Part shown: one piece after another, positions 34,401 through 46,069 of the stretch
Layout of the letters: every line of letters starts with the position of its first letter
How positions within the stretch are numbered: the stretch's first letter is position 1
DNA from: Aquilaria yunnanensis
Taxonomy: Eukaryota > Streptophyta > Magnoliopsida > Malvales > Thymelaeaceae
Length of the DNA: 64,000 nt
NCBI GenBank assembly: GCA_039654915.1
Contig: CM077599.1
Coordinates: 18,292,501 to 18,356,500 of the forward strand
Reading direction: 5' to 3'
Program-made: the position numbers and the translations under genes
Notes under the pieces: model-generated
Databases searched by the model: none
What the model saw: the letters and a program-made list of their open reading frames with translations, nothing else
What the model was told of the DNA's origin: nothing

Positions 34401-35860
34401 TTGCATCCACAGAATTAATCCTAGGTAGTCTTCCCCTGTTGCTCTCACCATGTGCAGATACATCACTAACTGCATCACCTTTCTCTCCTTCGGATAAGTC
34501 TTCGGACATATCAGCTGTCGCTTCCTTGCGTCCTTTTTCACGTTCAAGATGACGCTTAGCCTTCCTCCGAGCTAGCTCCCCCTCAAGCTGCAAGATATAG
34601 AAGAGATATGTGCTCATTATTGACTCACAGGTGAGCTATAGAGTTCTCTTGGCTAACCACTTCATCCAAAGAAGAATAGACTCTGAAGTACTACTGCAAC
34701 TTATTTTAATAATGATTGTGGAAATTTGCTTAGTGACAAAAACTACTAATGTGGTTAAGATAAGCTTTTCCCAAGCAAGTCAAAGAATCAGTGAACCACA
34801 TGGCACACATAGAAGCTTCTCATAGCTGAAGTTAGGATTCATATTCCAACCTATTATAACATTCAGATTGCTAGACTATGAAGGATGCCACTTCAAAAAA
34901 TTCAGAGTTAAGAAAGATGAAATTACTCTCCAACAAAAATGCAGAATTTATTCTGATTTAGAAATTAATCCAAGACAACCAGAGAAGTAGTACCTTCAAG
35001 AGTACTAACAAATCTCCAGCCCTTCGGCTTAGTGACTAAGGGCTCTGAGAGATATGGGGAAGGTGCAGGATTCGAATCCTAACCTCCCCACTTCCTACAA
35101 TATGCTTTACAAAAACTGGTTCAATTGTCATTTTGGTCCTGAAAAAGCTAGCATCCCACTCTCTCTAATTACTATAATAGTATATCCTTCACCATAAACT
35201 TGTATGAAGATTCTGAATATAAAAAAAAATGCTAAGAAAAAGTATCAACAGAACTACTGGTAAATAAACCAGATCAAGTACAGCATAAACTAAACCTCAA
35301 GAAACCAAAGAGGCAGAGATAAGTTAGTAACACGCAATGTCCTGCTAGTAACCATAAGTCATCAGACATCTCATTCCTCCCAAATTCACGGTCACCAGCA
35401 ATGCTTCAACCCAGAAGCGGCAACTCAAGCTTATATAGCAAAATCGTTGTGAAGGTAGCACAGACAGTACACTTGAAGAAAAAAAAAATGATGAACCTGC
35501 TTCTTCTGTCGAGCCAAATTCCAAATCCTCCAGCACATATTCTCCAATCTGGTGTTCCTTTCCTGGGGGCTCCTGGTCGCTTGAGCCTGCAAATTCATTT
35601 TCCGACTCAGAAAAATCAGGGTGCACGTGAAAACCGGAGAGAGATAGAGTGGAGAAAGCAAGTTGAGAAGACAGTACCCGAACCCAGGAGCGGTGGAGAT
35701 CGGTCTCATCGAAGCCGGTGATGACCTCCTCCACAAAGTAGCGGGTGGGGCTGAAGCGGCCTCTCTCCCGGAGCAGCAGCGACGATTTGACATCATCAAG
35801 GCCAGGACCTACATCCAGAATCGCCTCCAAGTAGCTGCTTATCCAGTCGTTGCCCGCCAT
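28436..35860 (-). CDS. SPS1: Sucrose-phosphate synthase, family A
   Basis: Thirteen coding exons give 3,174 nt and 1,057 aa, the usual SPS length: 35860-35678, 35586-35497, 34587-34346, 34097-34034, 33929-33231, 32967-32851, 32731-32600, 32459-32283, 31984-31931, 31848-31786, 31672-30728, 30562-30435, 28715-28436. The enzyme joins UDP-glucose and fructose-6-phosphate to sucrose-6-phosphate in the cytosol. The start MAGNDWI and the [19 protein letters not shown] stretch are SPS-A hallmarks. GT4 glycosyltransferase motifs follow ([42 protein letters not shown]), then an SPP-like C-terminal domain ([18 protein letters not shown]). The light/dark phosphoserine context [11 protein letters not shown] is at about residue 150, and the 14-3-3 and osmotic-stress serine regions are also intact. 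Introns 3 and 8 need GC donors (AG|GCAAGT, AG|GCAAGA); all others are GT-AG. Intron 2 holds a SINE, intron 12 a LINE remnant. Every exon joins in frame and no coding defect is seen. Confidence 0.97.
29080..30130 (-). mobile_element. LINE (non-LTR retrotransposon) remnant in SPS intron 12
   Basis: On the minus strand, broken frames around 29760-29960 resemble the plant LINE reverse-transcriptase stretch that starts YI.V.EDMHD and runs past the catalytic region. Around 29200-29290, HLRWF-like text resembles the region just after the RT domain. There are many stops and indels. It accounts for most of the 1.7-kb intron and lies in the same direction as SPS. Confidence 0.5.
32209..32238. repeat. 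(CA)n microsatellite in SPS intron 8
   Basis: About 14 CA units within the intron that starts with a GC donor. Confidence 0.9.
35013..35160 (+). repeat. tRNA-derived SINE in SPS intron 2
   Basis: CGGCTTAGTGACTAAGG (about 35025-35042) fits a pol III A box and GGATTCGAATCC (35068-35079) fits a B box, spaced as in tRNA genes. The sequence between does not make a full cloverleaf, and an unrelated tail follows. It lies antisense to SPS. I could not see clear flanking duplications. Confidence 0.55.
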
Positions 35861-36045
35861 TCGCAAGGCCCCCGGAGAGAAGAGACGAGAAGCTTCAGAT
35901 CACAGCAGAGACGATAATGAGTTGAATTGTACTGCTGGAGGCTTCGTCTTGGCTGGTTACGAATTCTGTTGTTTATTGCTTACACGATTGGAGGACTGTA
36001 ACAGTAAGAAATCAATAGAATGGAGCAGAGAATAATACCGAGAAT

Positions 36046-36064
36046 CATATATATATATATATAA
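36046..36064 (-). promoter_or_regulatory. Putative TATA region of the SPS gene
   Basis: A TATATATA run on the minus strand about 185 bp before the SPS start codon. No ATG lies between it and the start, so the leader has no upstream reading frame. Confidence 0.45.
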
Positions 36065-36622
36065 GCAGAAACAAAATTTTATACAGTCGAGAGAAAATAT
36101 AGAGATCGCTCTTATCCCTCTTGTTGCCCTGACGACAAGCTAAAACGGGTAAGAAGGTTGAGCCACCATAGCAATCCAGTCATGGCAATCAACCAGCAAA
36201 AGCGTTTCACCTTTTACCCTCCAAAGGCAGTTGCCAGAGCAATACATTTAGCTGATGTGTGCTGGAAAATATTTGTGCAATGGGAATAATAATCAATCAA
36301 TTTCTTTTTTGAAGCCATACGAAAATAATTTGGTGCCAAAGTGAAGTTATCTCCTTTTAACACCGTCGTTCTATATTGTCACAGAAGCAATCTAGAAGAT
36401 ATATCTCCGAATACGATTCAGATATTCGGCTTTGTTACTTCCTAAATCTGACTGCTATGAGTCAGCCGATAACAATCCTTCTGGAAAATTTTCATAGCTG
36501 ATCTTTGGTTATAGTGCATAGAAAAACGTCTCTCCAGCTCATCACCTAGCACCATCGATCTTCCTCTAATCTTTTAACTTTTTTGCTGTATTTTTTCTTC
36601 TGATTTAAAATATATATATATA
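36065..36622. other. SPS upstream region
   Basis: This is likely promoter DNA for the minus-strand SPS gene. I see no gene or clear repeat in it. Confidence 0.4.
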
Positions 36623-37425
36623 TTCAGCTTTGAAGGGATTATGTTTGATTCTTCTTTATTATTAATCTCCCATGACAAACAACTTGTAAGGTACCATTCT
36701 ACGTTTCGGTTGGTAGTAACAAACACTTGAATTGATATGAGATAGCTCTTCGCACCAAAGTTTGAGTTGATTTTCTCTTTATATTCTTTAGAAATAATGC
36801 CGATGAAGCAAATACCTTATTGTCATAAAAGTCATAAAAAATAGTGAAACTATTTTTTAAAATTCATTTTTCACTACTATCATATATGTGATATGTAACA
36901 TATATGAACATATATTAATGAGTGTGTCCCCATAACAAACAAATGTTCAAATTTGAGGTGATTATGTTTTATTATTCTTTATTATCAGTCTCTTAAGATT
37001 GATTATTTGTAAAGTACCACACTTACCTCAATTGAGCTAACTAATAACAAACACTAACATTTAAATGAAATAACTTTTCACGCAAATATTTAATTTGATT
37101 TTCTCTTTATATTCTATTAAACAATATCAATGGGACCATTATCTTATTATATAAAAACCAGCATACCACACGACCAGCTATAGTTCAAATCTTAATTTGG
37201 TATAACAGTGAAATTATTTCCTTTTCCATTCCATTGATGGGTACTATCATACAAGTAAATCTAGAACATATATATACTATATATTAATGTGTGTGTTTGG
37301 GTAAAGTGATTAGATGTTCGGCTTTAAAGTGAGTATGTTTAATTCTTTTTTATTATCAACTCCCAAAATAGATAATTTATTAAATACTGCTTTATGTCTT
37401 AGTTTGGCTCGTAACAAATACTAGG
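36623..37425. repeat. Tandem array of a 320-370 bp unit, third copy broken
   Basis: Copies start at 36623, 36944 and 37316. Shared marks in order are a TTCRRCTTTGAAG-like start, TTCTTTATTATYA, a GGTAGTAACAAACACT-like block, TTGATTTTCTCTTTATATTCT and TATATTAATG(A/T)GTGTG. The third copy stops near 37425, and its later part (TTGATTTTCTCTTTAAATTCTT) reappears at about 39225-39290 beyond a LINE. Confidence 0.65.
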
Positions 37426-39219
37426 ACTCCTATTTTCCCAGGACTTATCTCATTGCTCCTCTTATCAGTTTCTTGTTGATAAGATCCATAGCCATCTAAC
37501 CTATTGGAAATGGAACCTTCTAAATCCTGTTGGTTGTTTCATTTCTATCCAATTAACCATTTCTTCTATCACAATTTATGTGATGTTATTGTTGAAAATC
37601 ACGAGAAAATGATAGTATTCATATTCCGCACCAAGGACTTTTGCATCTTTCGAAAGATCTCGAATGACTTAAAATCAAAGACCTTTAACTTTTTTAATCA
37701 TATCTTGCTTGTCAAAACTTTCTGGCTTATATTTATAGGTAGCATTGAAGCATTAGTCTATCAAGTTTTCTCTGTAAAATATGGCTGCACTCACTCAATT
37801 TGGACTACTAAGGCACAAGGTAATGAATCTTCAATCTAGTGAAGTCTTTTTCATGGTAAAGTTCTTCTTCAGGATCATATCTAATGGCCTGTAGACAATG
37901 GCTCTACGATTAGGGTTTAGGAAGATGCATGGATTACAAGGATCTTTCCACCCCATTTAAGTACGCTTGTGGTAATGGCACCAAAGATCCCAATCTGCAT
38001 TGCAAATTTGTTTGATTCTTATCACATGTGTTAGAACGTTCTTATGCTCCAAAATTTATTCCTCGTTCACATCATTCAGCTAATTCTAAACATCACTCCT
38101 ACTGTAAACAAGGACACTCATAACTGTATCTCTTGGCTTGGTAATTTTTCAGCTTCTTTCACGTCAAATAGCGTTATAACATAGAAATCTAGAGGAAGTC
38201 GACATTAATCTTAAGTTTTGCAAGTATTTCACTACAGTGCTCTATGGTCTATGCATCCGGGCTTCCCTGTTGTTGTTAATCGTTATAGGCCTATAATATC
38301 CCCTAAAAGTTTAAGGTTTTCTTATGAAAGTACTTATCGATAGCTTTACAAATGAGGCAAATCTTGTTAGGATGGTGGTCTAATTGAACCAAAATGCTCT
38401 TGTTGTCAGACATCATTTAAAATGATGTTCCATCTACTTAGAGACTACCCTACCACTCGGGACATGTGGGTAACTTTTGTTCCCCTCATTCATCTACTTT
38501 ATCTTCATCATTTGAAGACTTTCTTATTACTCTCCTGAGTAAAAAACAACATTTCCCACCTAAATGGTTTTGGTTTCTAGTCTTCACTCTCTGGACTATC
38601 TAGATTGGATGTAACAAATGTGTCTCCTAGTATGCAACTTTCCATGTTCTATCTTTACTTGTTACGAGGGATGATTTACTTGCATAACTCTGTATGTTTA
38701 GAGATATAAGTATAAGTTTTATTTGATTTGTACAACCCTTTTCTTATTTTATGTCGTACTTTAGGTCAAAACCAGAACATGTGCCATTCTAGCTATTCAA
38801 ATGTTATTATTGCTAATGGGGCATCACACGCATATCGGGTCTGGGTGTAGTGGCTTAAGTATAGATAGGGACTAACGCTTATCTTCAACTTTGCCAAGGT
38901 ATCAATATCTATCAATGTGAATATGCACTTGAGGCTTAGCTTCATGCCATTAATGGGACCTTATCGCTAGCAATTGATTGTCATCCATTTTCATCGCTTT
39001 GTTAACTGACTACTTGTAGGTGTTGCAGATGTTATTAGGTGTTCTTAATCCAGGTCTATCTCTTCTTGAGGTGATTCACAAAGTCATGCATCTTCTTGGC
39101 TCCTTTCAATGTTGTTCAAGAATGGAAATGTCAAACAAAGGGTTATTATTGCTCATCAGCTTGTAGCTTTTTTTTTCCTTTAGTTTTCTCTTTAATGCAT
39201 GTTTTTTATTACAAAAAAA
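37426..39219 (+). mobile_element. LINE 3' remnant (reverse-transcriptase tail to RNase H)
   Basis: Plus-strand frames resemble the plant LINE C-terminal region: a VDNGSTIRVWEDAW stretch near 37890-37935, an ISWLGNFSASFTSNS stretch near 38130, and an RNase H-like end with a terminal A-rich tail at 39212-39221. Stops and frameshifts are frequent. It sits within the third copy of the tandem array. Confidence 0.6.
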
Positions 39220-39298
39220 AAATCGTGCAAGTAATTTGATTTGATTTTCTCTTTAAATTCTTTACAAGCATTATGATGAGAAAAGAAACCATTATATT

Positions 39299-40068
39299 TA
39301 AGGGTGAAAGGATAACCCGATACCCGATTAATGACTTGAAAATGTCAAGTTTGTGTTGGTTTGATAAAGAATATGTTGAATTTGATTTGATCTAACTCAA
39401 TTTTGTGTTGCTAAAGTCGGTTTTCTATGTTGGGTTGAACTGGATAAACCCAGCAAAACCTGAAATTGTTTAAGGTGGTGGATGTGAGAGAGATAGTACT
39501 AAGAGTGTGAGATTATAAATAGTGGATGCTTAAGTGGCAGGCAGAGGATAAATAAGGAACTCAATAGTGTAATTTTAGAAGGGTTTTCGTATCTTCCTCT
39601 TCTCTTCTCACATCATGCCTTCTCTTTGGCCCATCTTTTTTTTGTTTGGCCAATCGTCTCGCCTTAGTCCTCACTAGATCCTCTCGTTGTCCTCTTTATC
39701 TGCACCGTGTCGTCCTCCTCATCCATGCCTATCACAGTGACGTCACTTTGTCTCATTATTCTATTCATAGCCTAGCCCATGGTCTCTTGCTCTTCTTGTC
39801 ATCTTACTTTCAAATCGTCTACCCCCATCTTACCTCCACCGAATTTGGGACTCTTTATTTTTTATCTTTGTTTTAAGCACTGGAGAAAAGAGAATCGGGT
39901 TAATCTGAACCTAATTAATGCCAATCAAAACTTGAACTAATCGAGTTCTGGTTGAGTCGTTCCGTACATAATAGGGTCATGTTTGGGTTATGTCCTAAAG
40001 ATAAGAGTAGACATAATTTGAGTCGGATTTAATCCGAACCCAACATTTTTAGCCCGATTTTCATCCCT
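39299..40068. mobile_element. Non-autonomous hAT element, 770 bp
   Basis: The left end AAGGGTGAAAGGATAACCCG and the reversed right end AGGGATGAAAATCGGGC form hAT-like inverted repeats. The 8-bp duplication ATTATATT flanks it perfectly (39291-39298 and 40069-40076). No transposase is present. The middle (39590-39880) is C/T-rich with a 76-codon open frame of no known family. Confidence 0.75.
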
Positions 40069-40076
40069 ATTATATT

Positions 40077-41029
40077 ACATTAGTGTCAATCCTAATTTAT
40101 ACTTTGAGATTTCTTCATTTTAAGTAGCCTAGTAATTGAGGTATATATTAGTATATTAGATAGTATAATTTCTCTTGTACTTTTACACCTAATGTTCTCA
40201 ATATAATAATGATAATGATATTTTTTTTATATAGTCACTTGTAAGAACATCATACTTTTATCTGAATACTACATGCTTTATAGTATATTTGAAACAACCA
40301 AGCTATAGCTAAACAAAAAAGAAAGACAAAATATTGTTTATTAATCCTAATTCCTAAATGAATTTAAATTTGTTACCCATTCTTGGTTTGAGCTATTATA
40401 GATTATTAATTTCTAATGCATAATATAGAATGTTAATAGAGATCCTACAAGTCGCTTAATCTCATTTTTAATGTTTATGTACCTGCAATTTTGTCGATTT
40501 TCTCATTACAGCTTCTATGATTAGTTTTTAGGTAGAAATTTTTAGCAAACAAAGGAAAAAGGTAAATGGACTTTATTCAATAAAGTAGTATGAGTATTTT
40601 TTTTAGTTGAGTCATCAACTTTTTTGAGTTTTTTATTTGCATCGTCATTTTCTTGCTCAAGAATCTATTTATATTTTATATATGAAACGCGAGGATGCAT
40701 GATTAGGGTTTGGCTACACAAAAACTGTCACTTTTTTGTCCTCACTTTTTGTTTCATTTTGTTGTCCCCCTAGAGTTTATAATGCTACAGATAAGTCATA
40801 GTTAGATTTACTACACATGGCCGGCCTTTGGTGATCTAATTTCAATAGTATTCCTTGAGCTGTTACTCTGCGTTGTTTAGCTACCTGAAGTTGAAGAAGT
40901 TTCAGCCATGCCCCTATGACAAAAGTTTGCTATGTGATTTTTTTCTGCCATTTTTCTCTCTGTTTTGCACTTTTGTTGATATTGACTGTAATATCTATAT
41001 ATAAGAGAGTCGTAGGAACTTCGCATTAC

Positions 41030-41030
<1 letters not shown>
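40077..41030. other. AT-rich intergenic stretch
   Basis: I see no gene or structured repeat in this interval. Confidence 0.4.

Positions 41031-41031
<1 letters not shown>

Positions 41032-41070
<39 letters not shown>
41032..41070. repeat. (GT)n microsatellite, about 20 units
   Basis: An uninterrupted GT run ending in a T run. Confidence 0.95.
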
Positions 41071-41073
<3 letters not shown>

Positions 41074-41148
41074 TCTGATTTTGATTGGTTTTGTGTGAAA
41101 TGATATAAAATTAGGACTACAAAGAGAAAATGAGCATCTAATTTTTAG

Positions 41149-42348
41149 AGGGTAAATTTTATTTATTTTCCCTAATCTTTTGGAAATGTCCTAAATGGGT
41201 CCCTAACATTCATTTTGTCTTATTAAAGTCCATAATCATCCTATTTTTTTTCCCAATCATAGTTCTTCCATTTAATTTCACAGTTAAATGTGATAAAATT
41301 ACGGGGGAAAATGACAACATTCATCCTACATTTTCTTATTCTTATTATCTCCTTTTCTCTCCCTTCCTCACTAATCACCATACCTAGCAGCCACCATCTA
41401 CCTTCACTGTTGTGTGTTGCTTGCCGTCAGCCATCATTTTCCTCCACCATCGTGCGTGACCCCTCTATGAATCATTTTGTCACTCTTTGTGCATTACCGC
41501 TCGAAATGTCTAGCCATGACTTCCATCACCGTCTTGAGATCTATAACCGGTGGATATCTAGAAGCACTATCGGAGCCCAAATCACCACAATTAGGGCTTA
41601 AATCAAGCCCAAATTGGCAATATCTGTTGTGATCACTGATCCACAATAAAAAAAGGAGATTGATTTGGCGAGAGTCACTAGGGTTGCAGAAAAGCGAGGT
41701 CACGGAGGTTGCGGAAATGGTGGAGTTATGAAGGTCGCAGAGGTAATAGAGTTGTAAAGGTCACAAGGTTACGGATGGCGATGGTCAGTGGCGGGTTTAA
41801 ATGAAGAAAGGGCAGAAGCTAGTCACGAAGGGCCCCTCCTTCCAAATGGCATCGCCAGTGGTCGAGGTCACTTGGGAATGCCAAAACGAGGCGGCGTGTG
41901 ACAGTGGAGGTTGAAGGCGGTGATAGAATGACTAAATATATTCAACTCTATCCTCAATCAATGCCAGTGCATAATTTTTGCAACAAACAAAACAAGAAAC
42001 CATTAACAAGAAAAAGAAACAATGAAAATAACACTACTTGAGTTGGAAACCAGCCTTGGCAACTAAGCCGTTGGTGACATTGAAGTAGATGACTCGAAAT
42101 TTTTAGGGAGCCTTGAAACTTATCGTCAAAAAGTGAAGCTTAGGAGTTGAATGTTAAGGTTTGCAACAATGTAGGACCAATAGTGTCATTTTCTATGAAA
42201 ATTCCGTCACATTTAACGGTGAAATTAATGGAAGAACCACAATTAGGACAAAATAGGATGGTTAGGGACTTTAATAGAGCAAAATGAAAGTTAGAGATCC
42301 GTTTAGGCCATTTCCAAAAGGTTAAAGACCATAAATGAAATTTATTCC
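41149..42348. mobile_element. Mutator-like non-autonomous element with ~185-bp inverted repeats
   Basis: 41149-41330 is repeated as an imperfect reverse complement at about 42165-42348. Shared words are CTTTTGGAAATG, CTAAA, TTCATTTTG, TATTAAAGTCC, CATCCTATTTT, GGTTCTTCCATT-like text and GTTAAATGTGA. The 8-bp sequence ATTTTTAG flanks it on both sides (41141-41148 and 42349-42356); a ninth base differs (A/G), so a 9-bp Mutator-type duplication with one change is possible. No transposase is seen. The 830-bp interior is unrecognised and could be captured DNA. Confidence 0.75.
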
Positions 42349-42356
42349 ATTTTTAG

Positions 42357-44189
42357 GTGAAGCCCAATACAAGGCCTAAAATTTTTTTCTTTGTTTCAAT
42401 CAAACGCTCAAATATTTCAATCAGTTTGCAATTGTCACTACATAAAATGTAGAAGACTGCTGGCAATTCCTCACACTTGCACCCATTCATTGCCATATGC
42501 CATTTTTTCATTGCCACCTCAGCTACATACCAGTAGTTTGTCCAAATTCTTGGCAATTTGTTACCTTTTTTGTTCGTCTTTGTAACAAAGAGTTGTCTCA
42601 AGCAATTTAATGGGATAGCAACAGTAAAACCTTTCTCATTTTTTTTTACTATTTGTACTTACCTTCTCTATTTTGTTTCTCCATTGGTATAGCTAAAATC
42701 TCTCTGGTTTGAAGGGAAGGAAGACGCTTTCTCTGTCCATCTCTTACTCTCTGTTAGGCTCTCTCCCTTTCGCTTAAGTTGGGGGCTCAGGAGAGAAATA
42801 AATAGCCATTGCAGAAGCTTCGTCCCCCTCTCTCACTCCTATGCTTTCTATCCCTTTGAAATCAATATTTCTTAAGCCTAAGATGATAATTTCAGCCAAT
42901 ACCCAAATTTCTGGGTTGGAAGCCAGTGACCCAGAAGTTTCTATTGACCAAAATTTAGGCTGGGTAAAGAAAGAAGTTGTTGTTCTCTATTGTAGTTTGG
43001 AGATTGGTTCACATCTTGTGGCTAAATTTGAGGAAATACTATCTTGCTATGAGGCTTGGTGCATGTGACAAGAATGTCCCCCAAACTTTTAAAAAGTAAA
43101 ATATCTCACTTAACCCAAATTATCAAACTATTATTTCTAACATATTAACCAATACCAAGTTGTACCATAGCAAAGTGCGGTCCCCTTGGTAGTACTTATT
43201 ATAACATATTCTAAAACCATTTACAAAAAGAAATGAAATGAAAATTGCAATTAGTTTATGGTGTTTGTGCATACCCACGGAGCTAACCTTACATAGTGCT
43301 ATAAATTCAAGCTAATAACATTCTTCTTCGTTTTCGAATCACCACCATTTTTTTAACCATTTTTATGCAATTTTATACTATTCATCACTATTAATTATGA
43401 TATATTTTTTTAACCATTTTTTTTGGTAATTTTTTTTGCAATTTTTTTTCAAATCTTTGGCAATTCGCTACGAATGGAATAGCAAATTTAGATAAAAGGC
43501 GCAAAAATGACACTTTTGGCCTTTGTGCCTTGAACTTTAACTCCAACCAGGTCATCCCTTGAACTTTTGTGATTTAAAACCTTTTATCCTCTTGGGCCAT
43601 TTAAGTGAGCCATGTGCTTGATGTTTGTGCTTTTTGAGGACCAAAACGAAGAGAAAAAAGAAGAGGAAGGCGCAATGGTTAATTTTTAAATAAATAAGTT
43701 TTCAGCTACCCGTGTTTAAGAATAATTTTTAACCACCTCAATTTTTAAAAGAAAAAGAACTTGCATCTTCATTGGTAAAATCACCCAAAATCAATAAATA
43801 AGTTTATAATTACCCTTATATGAGAAGTAAGATCCATAACCATACTTATTAAGAAAAAGAACACCCATGGAACTGTTTATAATAATGATGTTGCGCATGA
43901 TCAAGTTTTACATTTACATGGTTAAGCAATGTGCATACAAGCGATATGTGACGTTTAAAGTTTGGACGTGGTCTTCAGAGCATTTAGTCATGCAATATGG
44001 GCTACAATTAAAAAAATGTGAGACCATCATTAATATTTGGAGGTTTTGTTTTTTACATAAGAACTCTAGTATTCAATAATTACATTGGGTCTCGATTGAT
44101 TCAGATTGAGTTGTATCAAACTCCATTAAGAAATTAACCAATTATTATTTATAACTATTTTTTGAAAATATTATTAGTTATATTTTTAT
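42357..44189. other. Intergenic DNA with repeat-like fragments
   Basis: No gene is supported. The text around 43500-43620 (GCCTTTGTGCCTTGAACTTTAACTCC and following) resembles the ends of degraded Mutator-like elements. The open frames near 42353-42601 and 42841-43068 have no recognisable homology. Confidence 0.4.
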
Positions 44190-44312
44190 TTATAAATGAT
44201 AATTATAAATATATTATTTTAAATAATTAAAATTCAATAATTAACCCTAATTAATTATAACTTAATTATTGAATTTTAAGTATTTGTAATAAATATATTC
44301 TCATAATTACAG
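44190..44312. repeat. AT-rich palindrome with ~50-bp arms
   Basis: The inner arms are a perfect 18-bp inverted repeat (TTAAAATTCAATAATTAA / TTAATTATTGAATTTTAA) around CCCTAATTAATTATAAC. Imperfect pairing extends outward to about 50 bp each side. It is probably a small MITE. Confidence 0.6.
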
Positions 44313-45302
44313 GCTAGGTCTGTAGTGAAAATAATCACTTAGAAAATCAATTATTTTTCAAAAATTAAATTCATTTTAAATGTAGTAATTTATTTAGTTA
44401 ATGATCCACTAAATCTATTCTTTTTTTATAAAATAATTTTATGGATTTTTTGCTTACCCATATTACAAAATTTTATAAAAATACCCTTTTTACACAAAAA
44501 AAAAATCCTAAAAATGGCTTTCAAACTTCTTAAATGTGTATAATTTCAATTGGTACATGACTTGAGTAAATAATCACTATATATGAAAATAATTTTTTTT
44601 AATAACCTCCCCTGATTTGGATGAAACAATTGCAATGTTAAATGTCATTAATTGGAAGGAAAGGTTTGTAGTGTGTGCATTAAGCGGGCATATCTAAAAT
44701 TATAAAATGTGATGAGAAATGAAAGGAGTGTGGTGGAGGAATGAACACACACATGCAGTGGAATAAATGGCTAATTAAACCTTTCTCTTTCCTTTTCTCT
44801 TTTTTTTGGTCCCAATAAAACACAAATAATCATTTTTGTCACAAACAGCACACACATGACTGCACATGGTTCAGTTAAATGGGCTAAGAGGGTAAAATAT
44901 CTCAAATTGCAAAGTTTGAGTGGTGATTGGCTAGAGTCAAAGTTCAGGAGATAAAAAGCCCGAATTACCAAAATTTATGGGGCAAAAAAGATAAGAAGCC
45001 TATACTTTTTGAGGCAAATGTGCCATCAATATTTTTTTGCCTATGTAAATGTACTTATTTACTAATGTTGATAGTTGATACTTGATTTTTATTCAAGTTT
45101 GAACTCGAGTAAGTAGGGACAGGACACCTAGTTGAACAAAGATATGTCGTAGAGTTTGAAACCTTTACCTGGGCTAGGTGAGTCGTGGTGAAATTTAGTT
45201 CAGGTATAATTGCTATAGCAGTTGTAGTTATCAATTTAGTTACCTTATGTTTGTGAATAAAAAGGCCCAGTGACCAATGAGGCAATTTGCTCATTGTTTT
45301 GT

Positions 45303-45866
45303 TAGAGTATCTCTAACGACTTCCCCATAATTTTTATAAAATAAAGAAGTCAAAACTAAAATCTTTATAAATTTTTTTACTCAAACTACAAAAGTTTTCC
45401 TATCTTATAGAATCTTGCATTTATTATACAATAGTTAAATATCACTCATTTAAAGAAAATTTAAATTAATGACTGGTTTAATTATTATAATAATTAAATA
45501 TTACATATTTAAAATAAATTCAAAATATTCTATAGTTTGTTCTCTGTTGTTCATACGTGAGTGGATATTAATTTGTTGCTAGCTTCCTTTCCAATCATAG
45601 TTGTAATCTCTTGTTTGCTTGCAAAATCAGTAAACACCAAAATAACTAATTACTAAACAAACAAGAAGCAATAAACGTGAAAAAATTATCGATTTTTCAT
45701 TCCCTAAAATCTTTAACATTTCTGCATATATAGGGAATGAGATCTTCTCTCTCATCTTATTTCCTATTTTAGAGAATGAGATGATGAAACTGTTGTAGTG
45801 AAAAAGGGCTCTATATTCCCTAAAATAAAAAAAAAATTATAATATGGGGAAGCTGTTGGAGTAATT
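45303..45866. mobile_element. PIF/Harbinger (Tourist-like) MITE, about 560 bp
   Basis: The left end GAGTATCTCTAACGACTTCCCC and the reversed right end TTACTCCAACAGCTTCCCC are close inverted repeats, matching the GAGYATCTCCAACAG ends of plant Harbinger elements. TTA/TAA trinucleotides border both ends. No coding sequence. Confidence 0.6.
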
Positions 45867-46069
45867 ATTATACTATGCATATATGTCTAATTAGACATAC
45901 TAACTCACTCTTAACTCTCCATATGTAATCCACCTCCATCAAAACAATTTGATAAAATTGTTTCTCACCAAAACTCTTTCTATTCCTTCAAAAATCCTAC
46001 CTTAATCCCATCACTGACGAGGTTGCCATTGTCGCCACCTCTGGATCTTCCATCATTATTCACACCTAC

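Noticed and set aside
35013..35085. Genuine tRNA gene
   Set aside because: A and B boxes are present, but the acceptor and anticodon stems do not pair. A SINE head is the better reading.
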